Counted from the stretch's first letter, positions 1-8,526 are shown. The stretch: DNA of 64,000 bases from Nocardioides sp. URHA0020 (GCF_000620705.1 NZ_JIAR01000025.1:245408-309407); one strand, 5' to 3'. Made by a program: numbers and translations. The notes: generated by a model not told the origin, from the sequence alone.

Positions 1-50
1 CCCCAGATGGTGGCGACGAGGGCGGCGAGGAGCGAGTCACGGCGGTTCAC
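1..50 (-). CDS. EamA/DMT-family transporter, N-terminal fragment cut by the window edge
   Basis: Only the first 16 codons lie in the window. From a GTG at 50-48 they read as a short basic stretch (NRRD) followed by LLAALVATIW, the usual opening of the first membrane helix in EamA (drug/metabolite exporter) proteins. It is the only start-type codon directly before the helix. The gene diverges from the LysR regulator at 125, a common arrangement in which the regulator controls the exporter. The fragment is too short for certainty, and another small membrane protein is possible. Confidence 0.5.
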   Translation of the reverse strand, partial: MNRRDSLLAALVATIW

Positions 51-77
51 GACGACCAGCCAACCCCACGATGACCA

Positions 78-124
78 TGTAGCACCAGCGAATGATCATG
101 CATGGTTCTGTGTAGCATCGCTGC
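78..124 (+). promoter_or_regulatory. Divergent LysR/EamA control region
   Basis: The 74 bases between the divergent starts hold a TAGCAT box (113-118) exactly six bases before the LysR ATG, so the transcript is probably leaderless. The heptamer TGTAGCA occurs twice (78-84 and 111-117), 33 bases or about three helical turns apart. The palindrome ATGATCAT sits between them at 92-99. This is a plausible LysR autoregulatory site. It was seen by eye only. Confidence 0.4.
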
Positions 125-1024
125 ATGATCGACTTCGCCGCACTGACCAGCCTCCGGGCCGTCGACACCCACGGGACGGTCGTCGCGGCCGCCGACGCGC
201 TCGGCTTCACCCCCAGCGCCGTCTCCCAGCAGGTCAAGCGGCTCGAGAGGCAGACCGGCGTCCCGCTGCTCGAGCGGGTCGGCCGCGGGGTGATCCTCAC
301 CGACCACGGCCGGCACCTGGTCGACGCCGGCGTCCGCCTGCTGGCCGACCTCGAGGAGGTCGAGTCGGGGCTGCACGAGCGGGCCGGCACCGTCGCGGGG
401 CGGCTGCGGCTGACGGCCTTCTCGACGGCGATGCGCGGCCTGGTCGCTCCGGTGGTCCACGACCTGCTCGGGGCCCACCCCGACCTCAGCCTCTCGCTGA
501 CCGAGCGCGAGCCGTGGGACACCATCGACCTCGTCGCCACCGGCCAGAGCGACCTGGGCGTCGTGCACCGGTGGGGCGACGTGCCGATCACGATCCCCGA
601 CCACCTCGAGGCGACCCAGGTGGCGTACGACGTCGCCGACGTGATCGTCCCGCTCGACCACCCGCTCGCGAGCCGGGATCGGGTCAGCCCCGGCGACCTC
701 GTCGACGAGGGCTGGATCGCCACCCCCGAGGGCACCATCTGCCGCCAGTGGCTGACCCGGATGTACGCCGGCACCGGGCGACTCCCGCGGATCGCGCACA
801 CGGCGATCGAGTTCGACTCCCACCTCGCGCTGGTGCGCGCCGGCCTCGGGATCGCCCTCGTCCCCCGGCTCGGCCGGCAGCCGCTCGGCGACCGGCTCGT
901 CGCCGTACCGGCCCACGATCCCGAGCCCACGCGCGACGTGATCGCGGTGCACCGGCGCAGCATGGCGCAGTCGCCGGCCGTGCGCGCGGTGCTGGCGGCG
1001 CTCGCCGGCGAGGACGCCCGCTAG
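125..1024 (+). CDS. LysR-family transcriptional regulator
   Basis: This 299-residue protein has LysR-family length and layout. An N-terminal winged helix-turn-helix (about residues 1-60) carries the family pattern of a helix with AADALGFTPSAVSQQVKRLE followed by a conserved LERVGRG turn. A periplasmic-binding-protein-like effector domain (about 90-295) follows. It would bind DNA as a tetramer upstream of its target and respond to a small ligand. The neighbouring divergent EamA exporter is the likely target and the shared intergenic region the likely operator. The ATG start follows a TAGCAT box with a six-base gap and there is no Shine-Dalgarno, so translation is probably leaderless. The ligand is unknown. 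Confidence 0.9.
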   Translation: MIDFAALTSLRAVDTHGTVVAAADALGFTPSAVSQQVKRLERQTGVPLLERVGRGVILTDHGRHLVDAGVRLLADLEEVESGLHERAGTVAGRLRLTAFSTAMRGLVAPVVHDLLGAHPDLSLSLTEREPWDTIDLVATGQSDLGVVHRWGDVPITIPDHLEATQVAYDVADVIVPLDHPLASRDRVSPGDLVDEGWIATPEGTICRQWLTRMYAGTGRLPRIAHTAIEFDSHLALVRAGLGIALVPRLGRQPLGDRLVAVPAHDPEPTRDVIAVHRRSMAQSPAVRAVLAALAGEDAR

Positions 1025-1094
1025 AAGACCCCGGGGGGAGGTTCCCCGTCGGCGCCAGGGGGTACTCCCGGGCATCGACCGAGAGGGGAGCACG

Positions 1095-1316
1095 ATGACC
1101 GGGGACGACTTCCAGCCGGGTGACCACGTCACCTGGAGCAGCCACGGCGGCCAGGCGGAGGGCCGGGTGAAGAAGAAGATCACCTCCGACACCGAGGCCG
1201 CGGGTCGCACGGTGCGAGCGTCGGCGGACGAGCCGCAGTACCTCGTCGTGAGCGACAAGAGCGGGGGCGAGGCGGTGCACAGGCCGGAGGCGCTGACGAG
1301 GAAGGCCTCGTCCTGA
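1095..1316 (+). CDS. DUF2945 (HVA1/TUDOR-like) small protein
   Basis: A 73-residue protein beginning MTGDDFQPGDHVTWSSHGG. The opening PGDxVxWxSHGG with a following GxVxxKIT strand is the signature of the DUF2945/HVA1 family, predicted to fold as a small TUDOR-like beta barrel. The biochemical role is not established; members are often near stress or DNA-interaction genes. A GGGGAG Shine-Dalgarno lies four bases before the ATG. Its TGA overlaps the ATG of the next gene, so the two are translationally coupled. Confidence 0.75.
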   Translation: MTGDDFQPGDHVTWSSHGGQAEGRVKKKITSDTEAAGRTVRASADEPQYLVVSDKSGGEAVHRPEALTRKASS

Positions 1317-1657
1317 TGGCGGCGGACCACCGCGGCTCGGACGTCGACGCGATCTGGGCGGACTGGCAGGAGGCGGTCAACATGACCGCCTCGGAGCTCG
1401 AGAGCTGGCTGGACACCGACGACTCCAGGTCCGTGGGCCAGGACGAGGGCGGCGAGTCCACCGGTCACCGCTCCGGGCGGCGGATCGTGGAGATCCTGCG
1501 GAGCAGGAAGGGCGACCTCGGCGACGGCGACGCCCAGCACATGCGCAAGGTCGTCGGTTACGTCCACCGACACCTCGCGCAGCGGCCGTCGGGCGACATC
1601 ACCGAGACCCGGTGGCGCTACTCACTGATGAACTGGGGCCACGACCCGCAGAAGTAG
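1316..1657 (+). CDS. DUF3140 protein
   Basis: A 113-residue protein that matches the DUF3140 pattern: an N-terminal stretch with the NMTASELESWL helix, a middle part with SGRRIVEIL, and a C-terminal HMRKVVGYVHRHLAQRP segment ending in a W-rich tail (TRWRYSLMNWGHDP). DUF3140 and DUF2945 genes are frequently adjacent, and here the start codon shares a base with the preceding stop (TGATG overlap), which supports a two-gene operon. The function is unknown. The next gene is convergent, 13 bases away. Confidence 0.75.
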   Translation: MAADHRGSDVDAIWADWQEAVNMTASELESWLDTDDSRSVGQDEGGESTGHRSGRRIVEILRSRKGDLGDGDAQHMRKVVGYVHRHLAQRPSGDITETRWRYSLMNWGHDPQK

Positions 1658-1670
1658 CCGGGCTCGGCGC

Positions 1671-2618
1671 TCAGAAGAGAGCGGACGCCAGGCTCTGCCG
1701 GCCCTTGAGCACCCGCGGGTCGTCGTTGCCGACGGCGCCGAAGAGCCCGATCAGGTGCTCGCGGGCCTGGTTGCGCTCGTCCCCGGACGTACGCCGCACC
1801 AGCTCGATCAGCCGGATGAACGCGTCCTCCACGTGGCCACCGAGCATGTCGAGGTCGGCGACTAGGGTCTGGGCGTCGACGTCGTCGGGGTTCGCGGCAC
1901 CGGCGGCGCGCGCGGCGTTGAGGTCGACGCCCTGGGTGCGCTGGAGCACCTTCGCCATCGCCAGACCGGCTGCGGCCTCGACGTCGGCGGGGTTGGCCGT
2001 CACGAGCTTCTGGTACTCCGCGACCGCCCGGTCGATGTCGCCGTCGCCGAGCGCGTCCTGGGCCGCGGCGTACCTGGGGTCGACCGGCGGCTCACCGTCG
2101 GCCTCGCCGTCCACCGGCGCGACCGAGCGCGGCTGGTGCCGACCGGTGATGCCCTGGGTGGTCAGCTGCTGCATCACCGTGGTCAGCGCCGAGCGCAGCT
2201 CCTCGATCGGCAGCACGTCCTGGAAGAGCGGAGCCGGACGACCGTCGAGGACGGCCACCACCAGCGGGATCGACGGGATCTGCATCGCCTGCGCGATGCC
2301 GGGGGCGGCGTCGATGTCCACGAGACCGGCCAGGAAGCGCCCCTCGAACTCCGTCGACAGGGTCACGAAGTCGTCGGCCAGCTGCTGGCTCTCCGGCATC
2401 CGGGTCGGCGAGTAGAAGACGAGCAGCACCGGCGCGGTCATCGAGGACTCGACGAGTCCCTGGAAGGCCTCCTCGGTGACCTGCACGGCGTACGACGAGC
2501 CGCCGGCGGCCGCCGGCGCACCGGGCGCGCCGGGCGCGGTCGCACCCGACGGCGGAGCGGGAGCCTTGAGGCCGGACAGGTCGAACGCTCCGGGGCGCGA
2601 GAAGGGCTGCTGCGTCAT
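1671..2618 (-). CDS. Thioredoxin-like TPR protein (CnoX/YbbN-like), no CxxC
   Basis: A 315-residue cytoplasmic protein with a Pro/Ala-rich N-terminus (1-40), a thioredoxin fold (about 45-150) and C-terminal TPR-like helices (about 170-310), the architecture of CnoX/YbbN redox-regulated holdases. The active-site segment reads FYSPTRMPES at 68-77, so both redox cysteines are replaced (Arg73 and Glu76), while the cis-Pro loop IPSIP is kept. It therefore cannot work as a disulfide reductase; a chaperone or docking role is inferred. The TAGGAT box at 2630-2625 lies six bases before the ATG, indicating a leaderless transcript. The CoA-transferase gene upstream ends only nine bases before the start. 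Confidence 0.8.
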   Translation of the reverse strand: MTQQPFSRPGAFDLSGLKAPAPPSGATAPGAPGAPAAAGGSSYAVQVTEEAFQGLVESSMTAPVLLVFYSPTRMPESQQLADDFVTLSTEFEGRFLAGLVDIDAAPGIAQAMQIPSIPLVVAVLDGRPAPLFQDVLPIEELRSALTTVMQQLTTQGITGRHQPRSVAPVDGEADGEPPVDPRYAAAQDALGDGDIDRAVAEYQKLVTANPADVEAAAGLAMAKVLQRTQGVDLNAARAAGAANPDDVDAQTLVADLDMLGGHVEDAFIRLIELVRRTSGDERNQAREHLIGLFGAVGNDDPRVLKGRQSLASALF

Positions 2619-2627
2619 GGGCCAATC

Positions 2628-3845
2628 CTAGAGAGCCCCGGCCAGCCCCAGCGCGACGGCCTCCTCGCGCAGCTCCTCGCGCACGCTCGGGTGCGCCGCG
2701 TGCTCGATCAGCTGGCGGGCCTGCTCGCGCTGGTCGTTGCCCGCGATCTCGGCCACCCCCTGCTCGGTGACGACGGCGGTCATCTGGAAGGACGTCACCG
2801 GCTCGTCGACGAGCGGCACGATCGTGGAGCAGTCGGCCTTGGGGTGCCACGACCGCAGCGCGATGAACGCCTGCCCCGCCGAGGAGTGCATCGCGCCGAC
2901 GATGAAGTCGGTCTGACCGCCGAAGCCGGAGTGGATGCGGGCGTTGATGCGCGAGGCGTTGGCCTGGGCGAAGAGGTCGACCTGCAACGCGGTGTTGACG
3001 CTGATCATCGACGGGTTGCGCGAGATCAGCGCCGGGCTGTTCGTCACCTCGGTGCGCGCCATCTGGATGCGCTCGTTGCCGTCGGCCCAGGCGAGCAGCT
3101 CCGGCGAGCCGAAGAGGAAGGACGCGGTGATCGGCACCTCGCGGTCCAGCGCGCCGACCTTCTCCAGCGCCAGGATGCTGTCGGAGAACATCTCGGTCCA
3201 CACCCGCAGGCCGCGCCGGTCGCGCAGGCCGCGCAGCGTCGCGTCGGGCACGGCGCCGATGCCGGCCTGGAGCGTCGAGCCGTCGCCGACCCGGCGGGCG
3301 ACCAGGTCACCGATCCGCGCGGACGCCTCGTCGATCGCGGTGACCGGCGCCGTCGGCAGCGGACCGTCGGCCTCCACCAGCACGTCGATCAGGTCGAGGT
3401 CGACCAGCGCGTCGCCGTACGTCCACGGCATCTGGTCGTTGACCTGGGCGACCACGACTCCCCCGCGACGTCTCGCCGCCTCGAGCGCGGCCGGCAGCAC
3501 GTTGACCTCGACGCCGAGCGACACCTGACCGCCCCGGGGCCGGGTCGTGTGCAGCACCACCGCGTCGGGCGGGAGCTGTCGGCCGAAGAGCGTCGGCACC
3601 ATCGACAGCCGCGACGGCACGTAGCTCAGTCGGGGACTGCGCCGCATGCCCGGCCCGACGAAGGAGGTCTCCAGCGTGACGCCCTCGCGGTCGGGCAGAC
3701 CCGGCTGGCCGTTGAGCACCCAGAGGCGGTACTCGTCGAGCGCGGAGTCGACGAGGCGCAGCGCGTGCCACGGGATCGCGTGGTTGCCGGAGACCACGAC
3801 CCGCGGGTTCGCCGGCAGCGCGGCCAGGGCATCGTGGAGGTCCAT
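2628..3845 (-). CDS. Acetyl-CoA hydrolase / CoA-transferase family protein
   Basis: A 405-residue protein of the acetyl-CoA hydrolase/4-hydroxybutyrate CoA-transferase family. The N-terminal half is a Rossmann-like CoA-transferase domain. The C-terminal domain has the characteristic VWTEMFSDS segment, whose Glu is the usual covalent acyl-CoA acceptor, followed by the conserved IHSGFGGQTDFIVGA stretch. It should transfer or hydrolyse CoA on a short-chain acyl-CoA. It sits 17 bases downstream of the B12 mutase gene, which suggests a role in the same short-chain acyl-CoA metabolism. A TAGGGT box lies six bases before the ATG, so it also has its own leaderless start. The exact substrate cannot be read from sequence. 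Confidence 0.85.
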   Translation of the reverse strand: MDLHDALAALPANPRVVVSGNHAIPWHALRLVDSALDEYRLWVLNGQPGLPDREGVTLETSFVGPGMRRSPRLSYVPSRLSMVPTLFGRQLPPDAVVLHTTRPRGGQVSLGVEVNVLPAALEAARRRGGVVVAQVNDQMPWTYGDALVDLDLIDVLVEADGPLPTAPVTAIDEASARIGDLVARRVGDGSTLQAGIGAVPDATLRGLRDRRGLRVWTEMFSDSILALEKVGALDREVPITASFLFGSPELLAWADGNERIQMARTEVTNSPALISRNPSMISVNTALQVDLFAQANASRINARIHSGFGGQTDFIVGAMHSSAGQAFIALRSWHPKADCSTIVPLVDEPVTSFQMTAVVTEQGVAEIAGNDQREQARQLIEHAAHPSVREELREEAVALGLAGAL

Positions 3846-3862
3846 GGCCCGACCCTAGAGAA

Positions 3863-5551
3863 CTAGAAGCGCGCCGGCTCCCGGTACTCGCCCCACTCGG
3901 CCCGCAGCACGTCGCAGATCTCGCCGAGGGTCGCCTCCACGCGTACGGCGTCCAGCATCGGCTCGATCATGTTGCCGTCGGTGCGGGCCACCTCGACCAG
4001 GCGGGTCAGGGCCGCCGAGACGGCCTCGGCGTCGCGCACCGACTTGCGGGCCGCCAGCACGCGGACCTGCTCGACCTCGACCTCGTGGGAGACCCGCAGG
4101 ATCTCCAGGTCGTGGGTGACCGACTCCTGGTGGCAGTTGACGCCGACGATCCGCTTCTCGCGCTTCTCCAGCGACACCTGGTACTGGAACGCGGCCTCGG
4201 CGATCTCGGACATGAACCAGCCCTCCTCGATGCCGTGCAGCAGGCCGCGGGTGACGAGCCACTCGCCACGACCGACGGCAGCGGCGATCTGCTCGGGCTG
4301 CTCGGAGGTCAGGGTGGAGCCGCCCATCGAGAGGATCTTGTCGAAGATCGCGGTGGCCTCGGCCTCGATCCGGTCGGTCAGCGCCTCGACGTACCAGGAG
4401 CCGCCCAGCGGGTCCGCGACGTTGACGACGCCGGTCTCCTCCATGATCACCTGCTGGGTGCGCAGCGCGATCTCGGCGGCCTGCTCGCTGGGCAGCGCGA
4501 GGGTCTCGTCGAGCGCGTTGGTGTGCAGCGAGTTCGTGCCGCCCAGCACGGCGGAGAGCGCCTCGATGCCGGTGCGGACGACGTTGTTGTAGGGCTGCTG
4601 CGCGGTCAGCGACACTCCCGCGGTCTGGGTGTGGAAGCGCAGCCACTGCGCCTTCTCGGACGTCGCGCCGTACACGTCGCGCAGCCAGCGCGCCCAGATC
4701 CGGCGGGCCGCGCGGAACTTGGCGATCTCCTCGAAGAAGTCGACGTGGGCGTCGAAGAAGAAGGACAGCCCGGGCGCGAACTCGTCGACGTCGAGGCCGC
4801 GGGAGAGCCCGAGCTCGACGTACCCGAAGCCGTCGGCCAGCGTGAACGCGAGCTCTTGCGCGGCCGTCGAGCCGGCCTCGCGGATGTGGTAGCCGGAGAC
4901 GGAGAGCGGCTTGTACGCCGGGATGTTCTCGACGCAGTACTCCATCAGGTCGCCGATCAGGCGCAGGTGCGGCTCGGGGGTGAAGAGCCACTCCTTCTGG
5001 GCGATGTACTCCTTGAAGATGTCGGTCTGCAGCGTCCCGTTGAGCTTGCCGGTGTCGACGCCGGCGCGCTCGGCGGCGACGATCATCATGCAGAAGACCG
5101 GTACGGCCGGGCCGCTGATCGTCATCGAGGTCGTCACGTCACCGAGGTCGATGCCGTCGAAGAGCACCTCCATGTCGGCCGCCGAGTCGATCGCGACGCC
5201 GCAGTGGCCGACCTCGCCCAGCGACTTGGGGTCGTCGGAGTCGCGGCCCATCAGGGTCGGCATGTCGAAGGCGACCGAGAGGCCGCCGCCGCCGCGACCC
5301 AGGATCATCCGGTAGCGCTCGTTGGTCTGCTGGGCGTTGCCGAAGCCCGCGAACTGCCGGATGGTCCACGACCGGCCGCGGTAGCCGGTCGGGTAGAGCC
5401 CGCGGGTGAACGGGAACTCGCCGGGCCACTCCGAGTCGTCGGTGCCGTACGCCGGCTCGAGCTCGAGACCGCTCAGGGTCGTGAAGTCGACCTCGCGCAC
5501 CCGGGACCGGTCGTAGCGGGCCTGCCACCGCGTGCGTGCGTTCTCGCTCAT
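3863..5551 (-). CDS. Acyl-CoA mutase large subunit, isobutyryl-CoA-mutase-like (methylmalonyl-CoA mutase family)
   Basis: A 562-residue TIM-barrel subunit of an adenosylcobalamin-dependent acyl-CoA mutase. It lacks the C-terminal B12-binding domain (no DxHxxG), so it needs a separate small subunit, which is not in this window. Family motifs are clear (GLSVAFDMPT; a GTLQTDIFKEY helix; YNNVVRTGIEALSA). At the two positions that set substrate choice, the Tyr of methylmalonyl-CoA mutase (TIRQY) is Phe67 (TIRQF), and its carboxylate-binding Arg (MVRNTY) is Gln185 (IAQKEW). Phe/Gln is the known isobutyryl-CoA mutase pattern, so conversion between isobutyryl- and n-butyryl-CoA is more likely than methylmalonyl-CoA. 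The start chosen is the ATG six bases after a TACTAT box; a longer reading to 5605 would run through the operator palindrome. Confidence 0.85.
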   Translation of the reverse strand: MSENARTRWQARYDRSRVREVDFTTLSGLELEPAYGTDDSEWPGEFPFTRGLYPTGYRGRSWTIRQFAGFGNAQQTNERYRMILGRGGGGLSVAFDMPTLMGRDSDDPKSLGEVGHCGVAIDSAADMEVLFDGIDLGDVTTSMTISGPAVPVFCMMIVAAERAGVDTGKLNGTLQTDIFKEYIAQKEWLFTPEPHLRLIGDLMEYCVENIPAYKPLSVSGYHIREAGSTAAQELAFTLADGFGYVELGLSRGLDVDEFAPGLSFFFDAHVDFFEEIAKFRAARRIWARWLRDVYGATSEKAQWLRFHTQTAGVSLTAQQPYNNVVRTGIEALSAVLGGTNSLHTNALDETLALPSEQAAEIALRTQQVIMEETGVVNVADPLGGSWYVEALTDRIEAEATAIFDKILSMGGSTLTSEQPEQIAAAVGRGEWLVTRGLLHGIEEGWFMSEIAEAAFQYQVSLEKREKRIVGVNCHQESVTHDLEILRVSHEVEVEQVRVLAARKSVRDAEAVSAALTRLVEVARTDGNMIEPMLDAVRVEATLGEICDVLRAEWGEYREPARF

Positions 5552-5557
5552 ACCCAG

Positions 5558-5576
5558 ATAGTAGGACGTCCTACTA
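5558..5576 (-). promoter_or_regulatory. Perfect 18-bp palindrome over the leaderless promoter of the acyl-CoA mutase
   Basis: Bases 5559-5576 are a perfect inverted repeat (TAGTAGGAC followed by its complement). On the minus strand its end forms TACTAT (5563-5558), a good -10 hexamer six bases before the ATG. An operator exactly on the -10 suggests repression, most likely by a TetR-type dimer. No TetR gene is in the window. Confidence 0.65.
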
Positions 5577-5706
5577 AATCGACCAAGTGCACGTTTGTGC
5601 AGCACTCGACCCCTTGCTCCGGCGTCTCACTTCGGGATAGGACAGATCTCGGCGCCACCCGCCACCGCGGGTCAGCACTCGGCAGGCGCCATTCTCGGGA
5701 GGTCTC

Positions 5707-7887
5707 ATGAAGACGTCGTTCCTACCCGCCGGAGTCGCCCTCGCCACCTGCGCGGCCGGTCTCCTCTTCCCCTTCGGCGCCGCGACCGCGACGCCCGGGG
5801 CGGTCACCGCGGCTCCACCTCGTACGCCGGCACCGAGCGACGTCCGCGAGGTGTCGCCCAACGCGAAGTTCTCCACCAAGAGGCTCGGCAACCTCAAGGC
5901 GCAGTCCAAGCTCAGCGCTCCCGCCGCGGCCCCGACGCCGACGGTCGGCACCCAGCGCCAGTGGCTGGGCCTCGACGACTTCAACGGCACGCTCTACCGC
6001 AAGGACTACACGCTGCGCGCCGTGGGCGACAAGATCGAGGTCTGGGTCGCCAACGACACCTCCTTCCCCGCCGGGGACTGCCGCGGTGCGGCCAGCACGG
6101 TCGTCACCCAGGCCCAGGTCGACCGGCTCGTCAGCGAGTTCGACGGCAACATGTACCCGAAGGAGACCGCGACCTTCAGCACGCCGCCCGACCGCGACGG
6201 CACCCACGCGGGCATCTCCGGCGACTACACCGGTGACGGCGACAAGACCGTCGCGCTGATCGACAACGTCCGCGACGACAACTACTACGACTTCCCGGCC
6301 GCCTCCACGTACATCGCGGGCTTCTTCTCCTCGCAGTTCAACGAGCTGCTCGACCGCAACGTGATGACGATCGACGCCTACGACTGGGCGCACCGCACCG
6401 GTGACAACCCGCCGGACGCGTCCACCGCCGACCCGTGCACCAGCCGGCCGGCCCGGCCCAACCTCTACGAGGGGACGTTCGCGCACGAGTGGCAGCACCT
6501 CCTGCACTACTACACCGACCCGTTTGAGGTGAACTGGATCAACGAGGGTCTCTCCGACTTCGCCCAGACGCTGGTCGGGTACGTCGACGCCACCAGGACC
6601 GTCGACCAGCCCGGGGCGGACAGCCACATCTACTGCTTCCAGGGCTTCGGCACCGTGCAGACGCAGTACAACCCCAACCCCCGCGACTGCGGCGGCGCCC
6701 AGAACTCCCTGACGCTCTGGGGCGAGGACCCCAACCCGGCAGCGGTGCTCGCCGACTACGGCAACGCCTACTCGATGATGCTCTACCTCTACGACCGGTT
6801 CGGGACCGACTTCATGTCGGCGCTGCACCGTGACGGCGAGTTCCAGGGCGTCGCCAGCCTGGCGCACGAGCTCAAGGGCGAGGGCATCAACGACGCCTAC
6901 AAGGTGATCCACCAGTTCCAGTCGATGGTGCTGCTCGACAAGATCATCGGCGACGCGAAGAAGTCGATCGTCCTGGGCGTCAACAAGAAGGTCGTCACCA
7001 CGCCGAGCCTGCGCTCGACGGTCAACCTCGACAACCCGGAGTCGTACGACACCCCCGGCGCCGCCCCCAACGGCGCGGACTACGTCGCGCTCCGCGGTGC
7101 TGACGGCAAGACGCTCAAGGGCAGCAAGCTGCGGTCGCTGAGCTTCAAGGGCGCCGCGACGCTGCCGACCCAGCCGCTCACCTGGTCCGTCGTGTCCGAC
7201 GACCCCGACCGGGCCGGCAACCCGGTGCTCTGGTCGGGCAACGCCAACAACCTGGACTCGGCAGCGGTCACCTCGGTGACGGTGCCGACCGCGGACCCGA
7301 CGCTGACCTTCGATGCCAAGTACGGCGCCGAGCTCGGCTACGACTACGCCTACGTCCAGGTCTCCACCGACGGTGGCAAGACCTACACCTCGATCGCCGG
7401 CGACCACACGGTCGACGGGCCGCTCGGGGCGGCCCTGAACGGCACGACCACGGGCTTCGAGCCGCAGTCGTACGACCTCTCGGCGTACGCCGGGCAGAGC
7501 GTGCTGCTCAGCTTCCGCTACGTCAGTGACGGGGGCGTCAACGAGGGCGGCCTGCTGGTGGACGACATCGCGGTGGGTGGCACGACGATCAGCGACGGCT
7601 CCAGCCTGGCGCCGTTCAAGTCGCCGACGCAGATCAGCCCGCAGAAGGTCCAGAACTGGAACTTCAAGCTGGTCGGCATCCGGGCGGGCAAGGTCGCGAA
7701 GGTGCTGCAGGTCGAGTGGAACGGCCGCAACCACCTGTCCCTGGACCGGCGCGACCTGCTCGCGGCGATCCCGTTCGACAAGGTGGTCGCGATCGTGGCG
7801 ACCGACGACCCCTCCGAGCTGGTCCAGCAGTTCGCGCCGTACACGCTGAAGGTCAACGGCGTCACCCAACCGGGGGGCGCGTCCTGA
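5707..7887 (+). CDS. Secreted M6/immune-inhibitor-A-like zinc metallopeptidase
   Basis: A 726-residue exported protein. The signal peptide has a short basic start (MK), a hydrophobic stretch and a likely cleavage after AATA near residue 28. The zinc site HEWQH is at about residues 259-263, followed by a WINEGLSDF segment whose Glu would be the third ligand, as in M6 immune inhibitor A peptidases. The C-terminal third is beta-rich with STDGGKTYTSI and a later LLVDDIAVGG strand, like the adhesive jelly-roll domain that follows the protease in this family. A GGGAGG Shine-Dalgarno precedes the ATG. It probably degrades extracellular protein. A strong hairpin follows the stop. Confidence 0.85.
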   Translation: MKTSFLPAGVALATCAAGLLFPFGAATATPGAVTAAPPRTPAPSDVREVSPNAKFSTKRLGNLKAQSKLSAPAAAPTPTVGTQRQWLGLDDFNGTLYRKDYTLRAVGDKIEVWVANDTSFPAGDCRGAASTVVTQAQVDRLVSEFDGNMYPKETATFSTPPDRDGTHAGISGDYTGDGDKTVALIDNVRDDNYYDFPAASTYIAGFFSSQFNELLDRNVMTIDAYDWAHRTGDNPPDASTADPCTSRPARPNLYEGTFAHEWQHLLHYYTDPFEVNWINEGLSDFAQTLVGYVDATRTVDQPGADSHIYCFQGFGTVQTQYNPNPRDCGGAQNSLTLWGEDPNPAAVLADYGNAYSMMLYLYDRFGTDFMSALHRDGEFQGVASLAHELKGEGINDAYKVIHQFQSMVLLDKIIGDAKKSIVLGVNKKVVTTPSLRSTVNLDNPESYDTPGAAPNGADYVALRGADGKTLKGSKLRSLSFKGAATLPTQPLTWSVVSDDPDRAGNPVLWSGNANNLDSAAVTSVTVPTADPTLTFDAKYGAELGYDYAYVQVSTDGGKTYTSIAGDHTVDGPLGAALNGTTTGFEPQSYDLSAYAGQSVLLSFRYVSDGGVNEGGLLVDDIAVGGTTISDGSSLAPFKSPTQISPQKVQNWNFKLVGIRAGKVAKVLQVEWNGRNHLSLDRRDLLAAIPFDKVVAIVATDDPSELVQQFAPYTLKVNGVTQPGGAS

Positions 7888-7915
7888 TCCCTCAGGTCTG
7901 AGCGGCACAGCACGA

Positions 7916-7954
7916 GAGCCGCCCGTCGCGGGTGTCCACCGCGGCGGGCGGCTC
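7916..7954. terminator. Bidirectional hairpin between convergent genes
   Basis: Perfect 10-bp arms (GAGCCGCCCG at 7916-7925 and its complement at 7945-7954) enclose a further partly paired loop. It lies between the stops of the M6 peptidase and the convergent MarR gene. There is no T-tract, as is usual in high-GC actinobacteria. Confidence 0.7.
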
Positions 7955-7969
7955 TGCACGTGCCACCGC

Positions 7970-8458
7970 CTAGAAGTCGCCGGCCGCCTTGCGGACCGGC
8001 GTCAGGACGTCGGAGATCGTCGCGAGGTCGGCGTCGGAGAGCGCGCTCAGCGCGAAGTCGGCGTCGACCAGGTCCTTCGTGGCCACCTCGACCAGGTCCC
8101 GCCCGCGGTCGGTGATCTCGGCGAGCACCGCCCGCCCGTCGTCGGGGTGCGCCTTGCGCTCCACCAGACCCGCCGCCTCGAGGCGGCGCACGATCGAGGT
8201 CACCGAGGTCGGGTGCACCTGCAGCCGCTCCCCCATCTTGCCCAGCGGCAGCGAGCCGCGCGACGAGAAGGTGAGCAGCACCAGTGCCTCGTAGCGGGCG
8301 AAGCTGAGCCCGTGCGGCTTCAGGATCGCGTCCAGCCGCCCGATCACCAGCTGCTGGACCCGCATCAGCGAGGTCACCGCGTGCATCGCGGGCACGCCGT
8401 CCCAGCGCCGGCCCCACTGGCGCGCCGCTTCCTCGATGGGGTCGAACGGAAGAGCCAC
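7970..8458 (-). CDS. MarR-family transcriptional regulator
   Basis: A 162-residue winged-helix regulator. The DNA-binding core (about residues 60-125) shows the MarR order: a helix with LGKMGERLQVHPTSVTSIV, then RRLEAAGLVERKAHPDDGRA, where the DDGRA wing is diagnostic. Flanking helices form the dimer interface. The GTG start lies six bases after a TAGGGT box, so the transcript is probably leaderless. It lies between two secreted peptidase genes, in its own unit between two hairpins. Whether it regulates them is not shown by the sequence. Confidence 0.88.
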   Translation of the reverse strand: MALPFDPIEEAARQWGRRWDGVPAMHAVTSLMRVQQLVIGRLDAILKPHGLSFARYEALVLLTFSSRGSLPLGKMGERLQVHPTSVTSIVRRLEAAGLVERKAHPDDGRAVLAEITDRGRDLVEVATKDLVDADFALSALSDADLATISDVLTPVRKAAGDF

Positions 8459-8526
8459 GCGGTGACCCTAGTTGAACCCGCCACTCGCGCAGTCGTCTCG
8501 TCCCACCGTCGGGACCGGACGACGAA

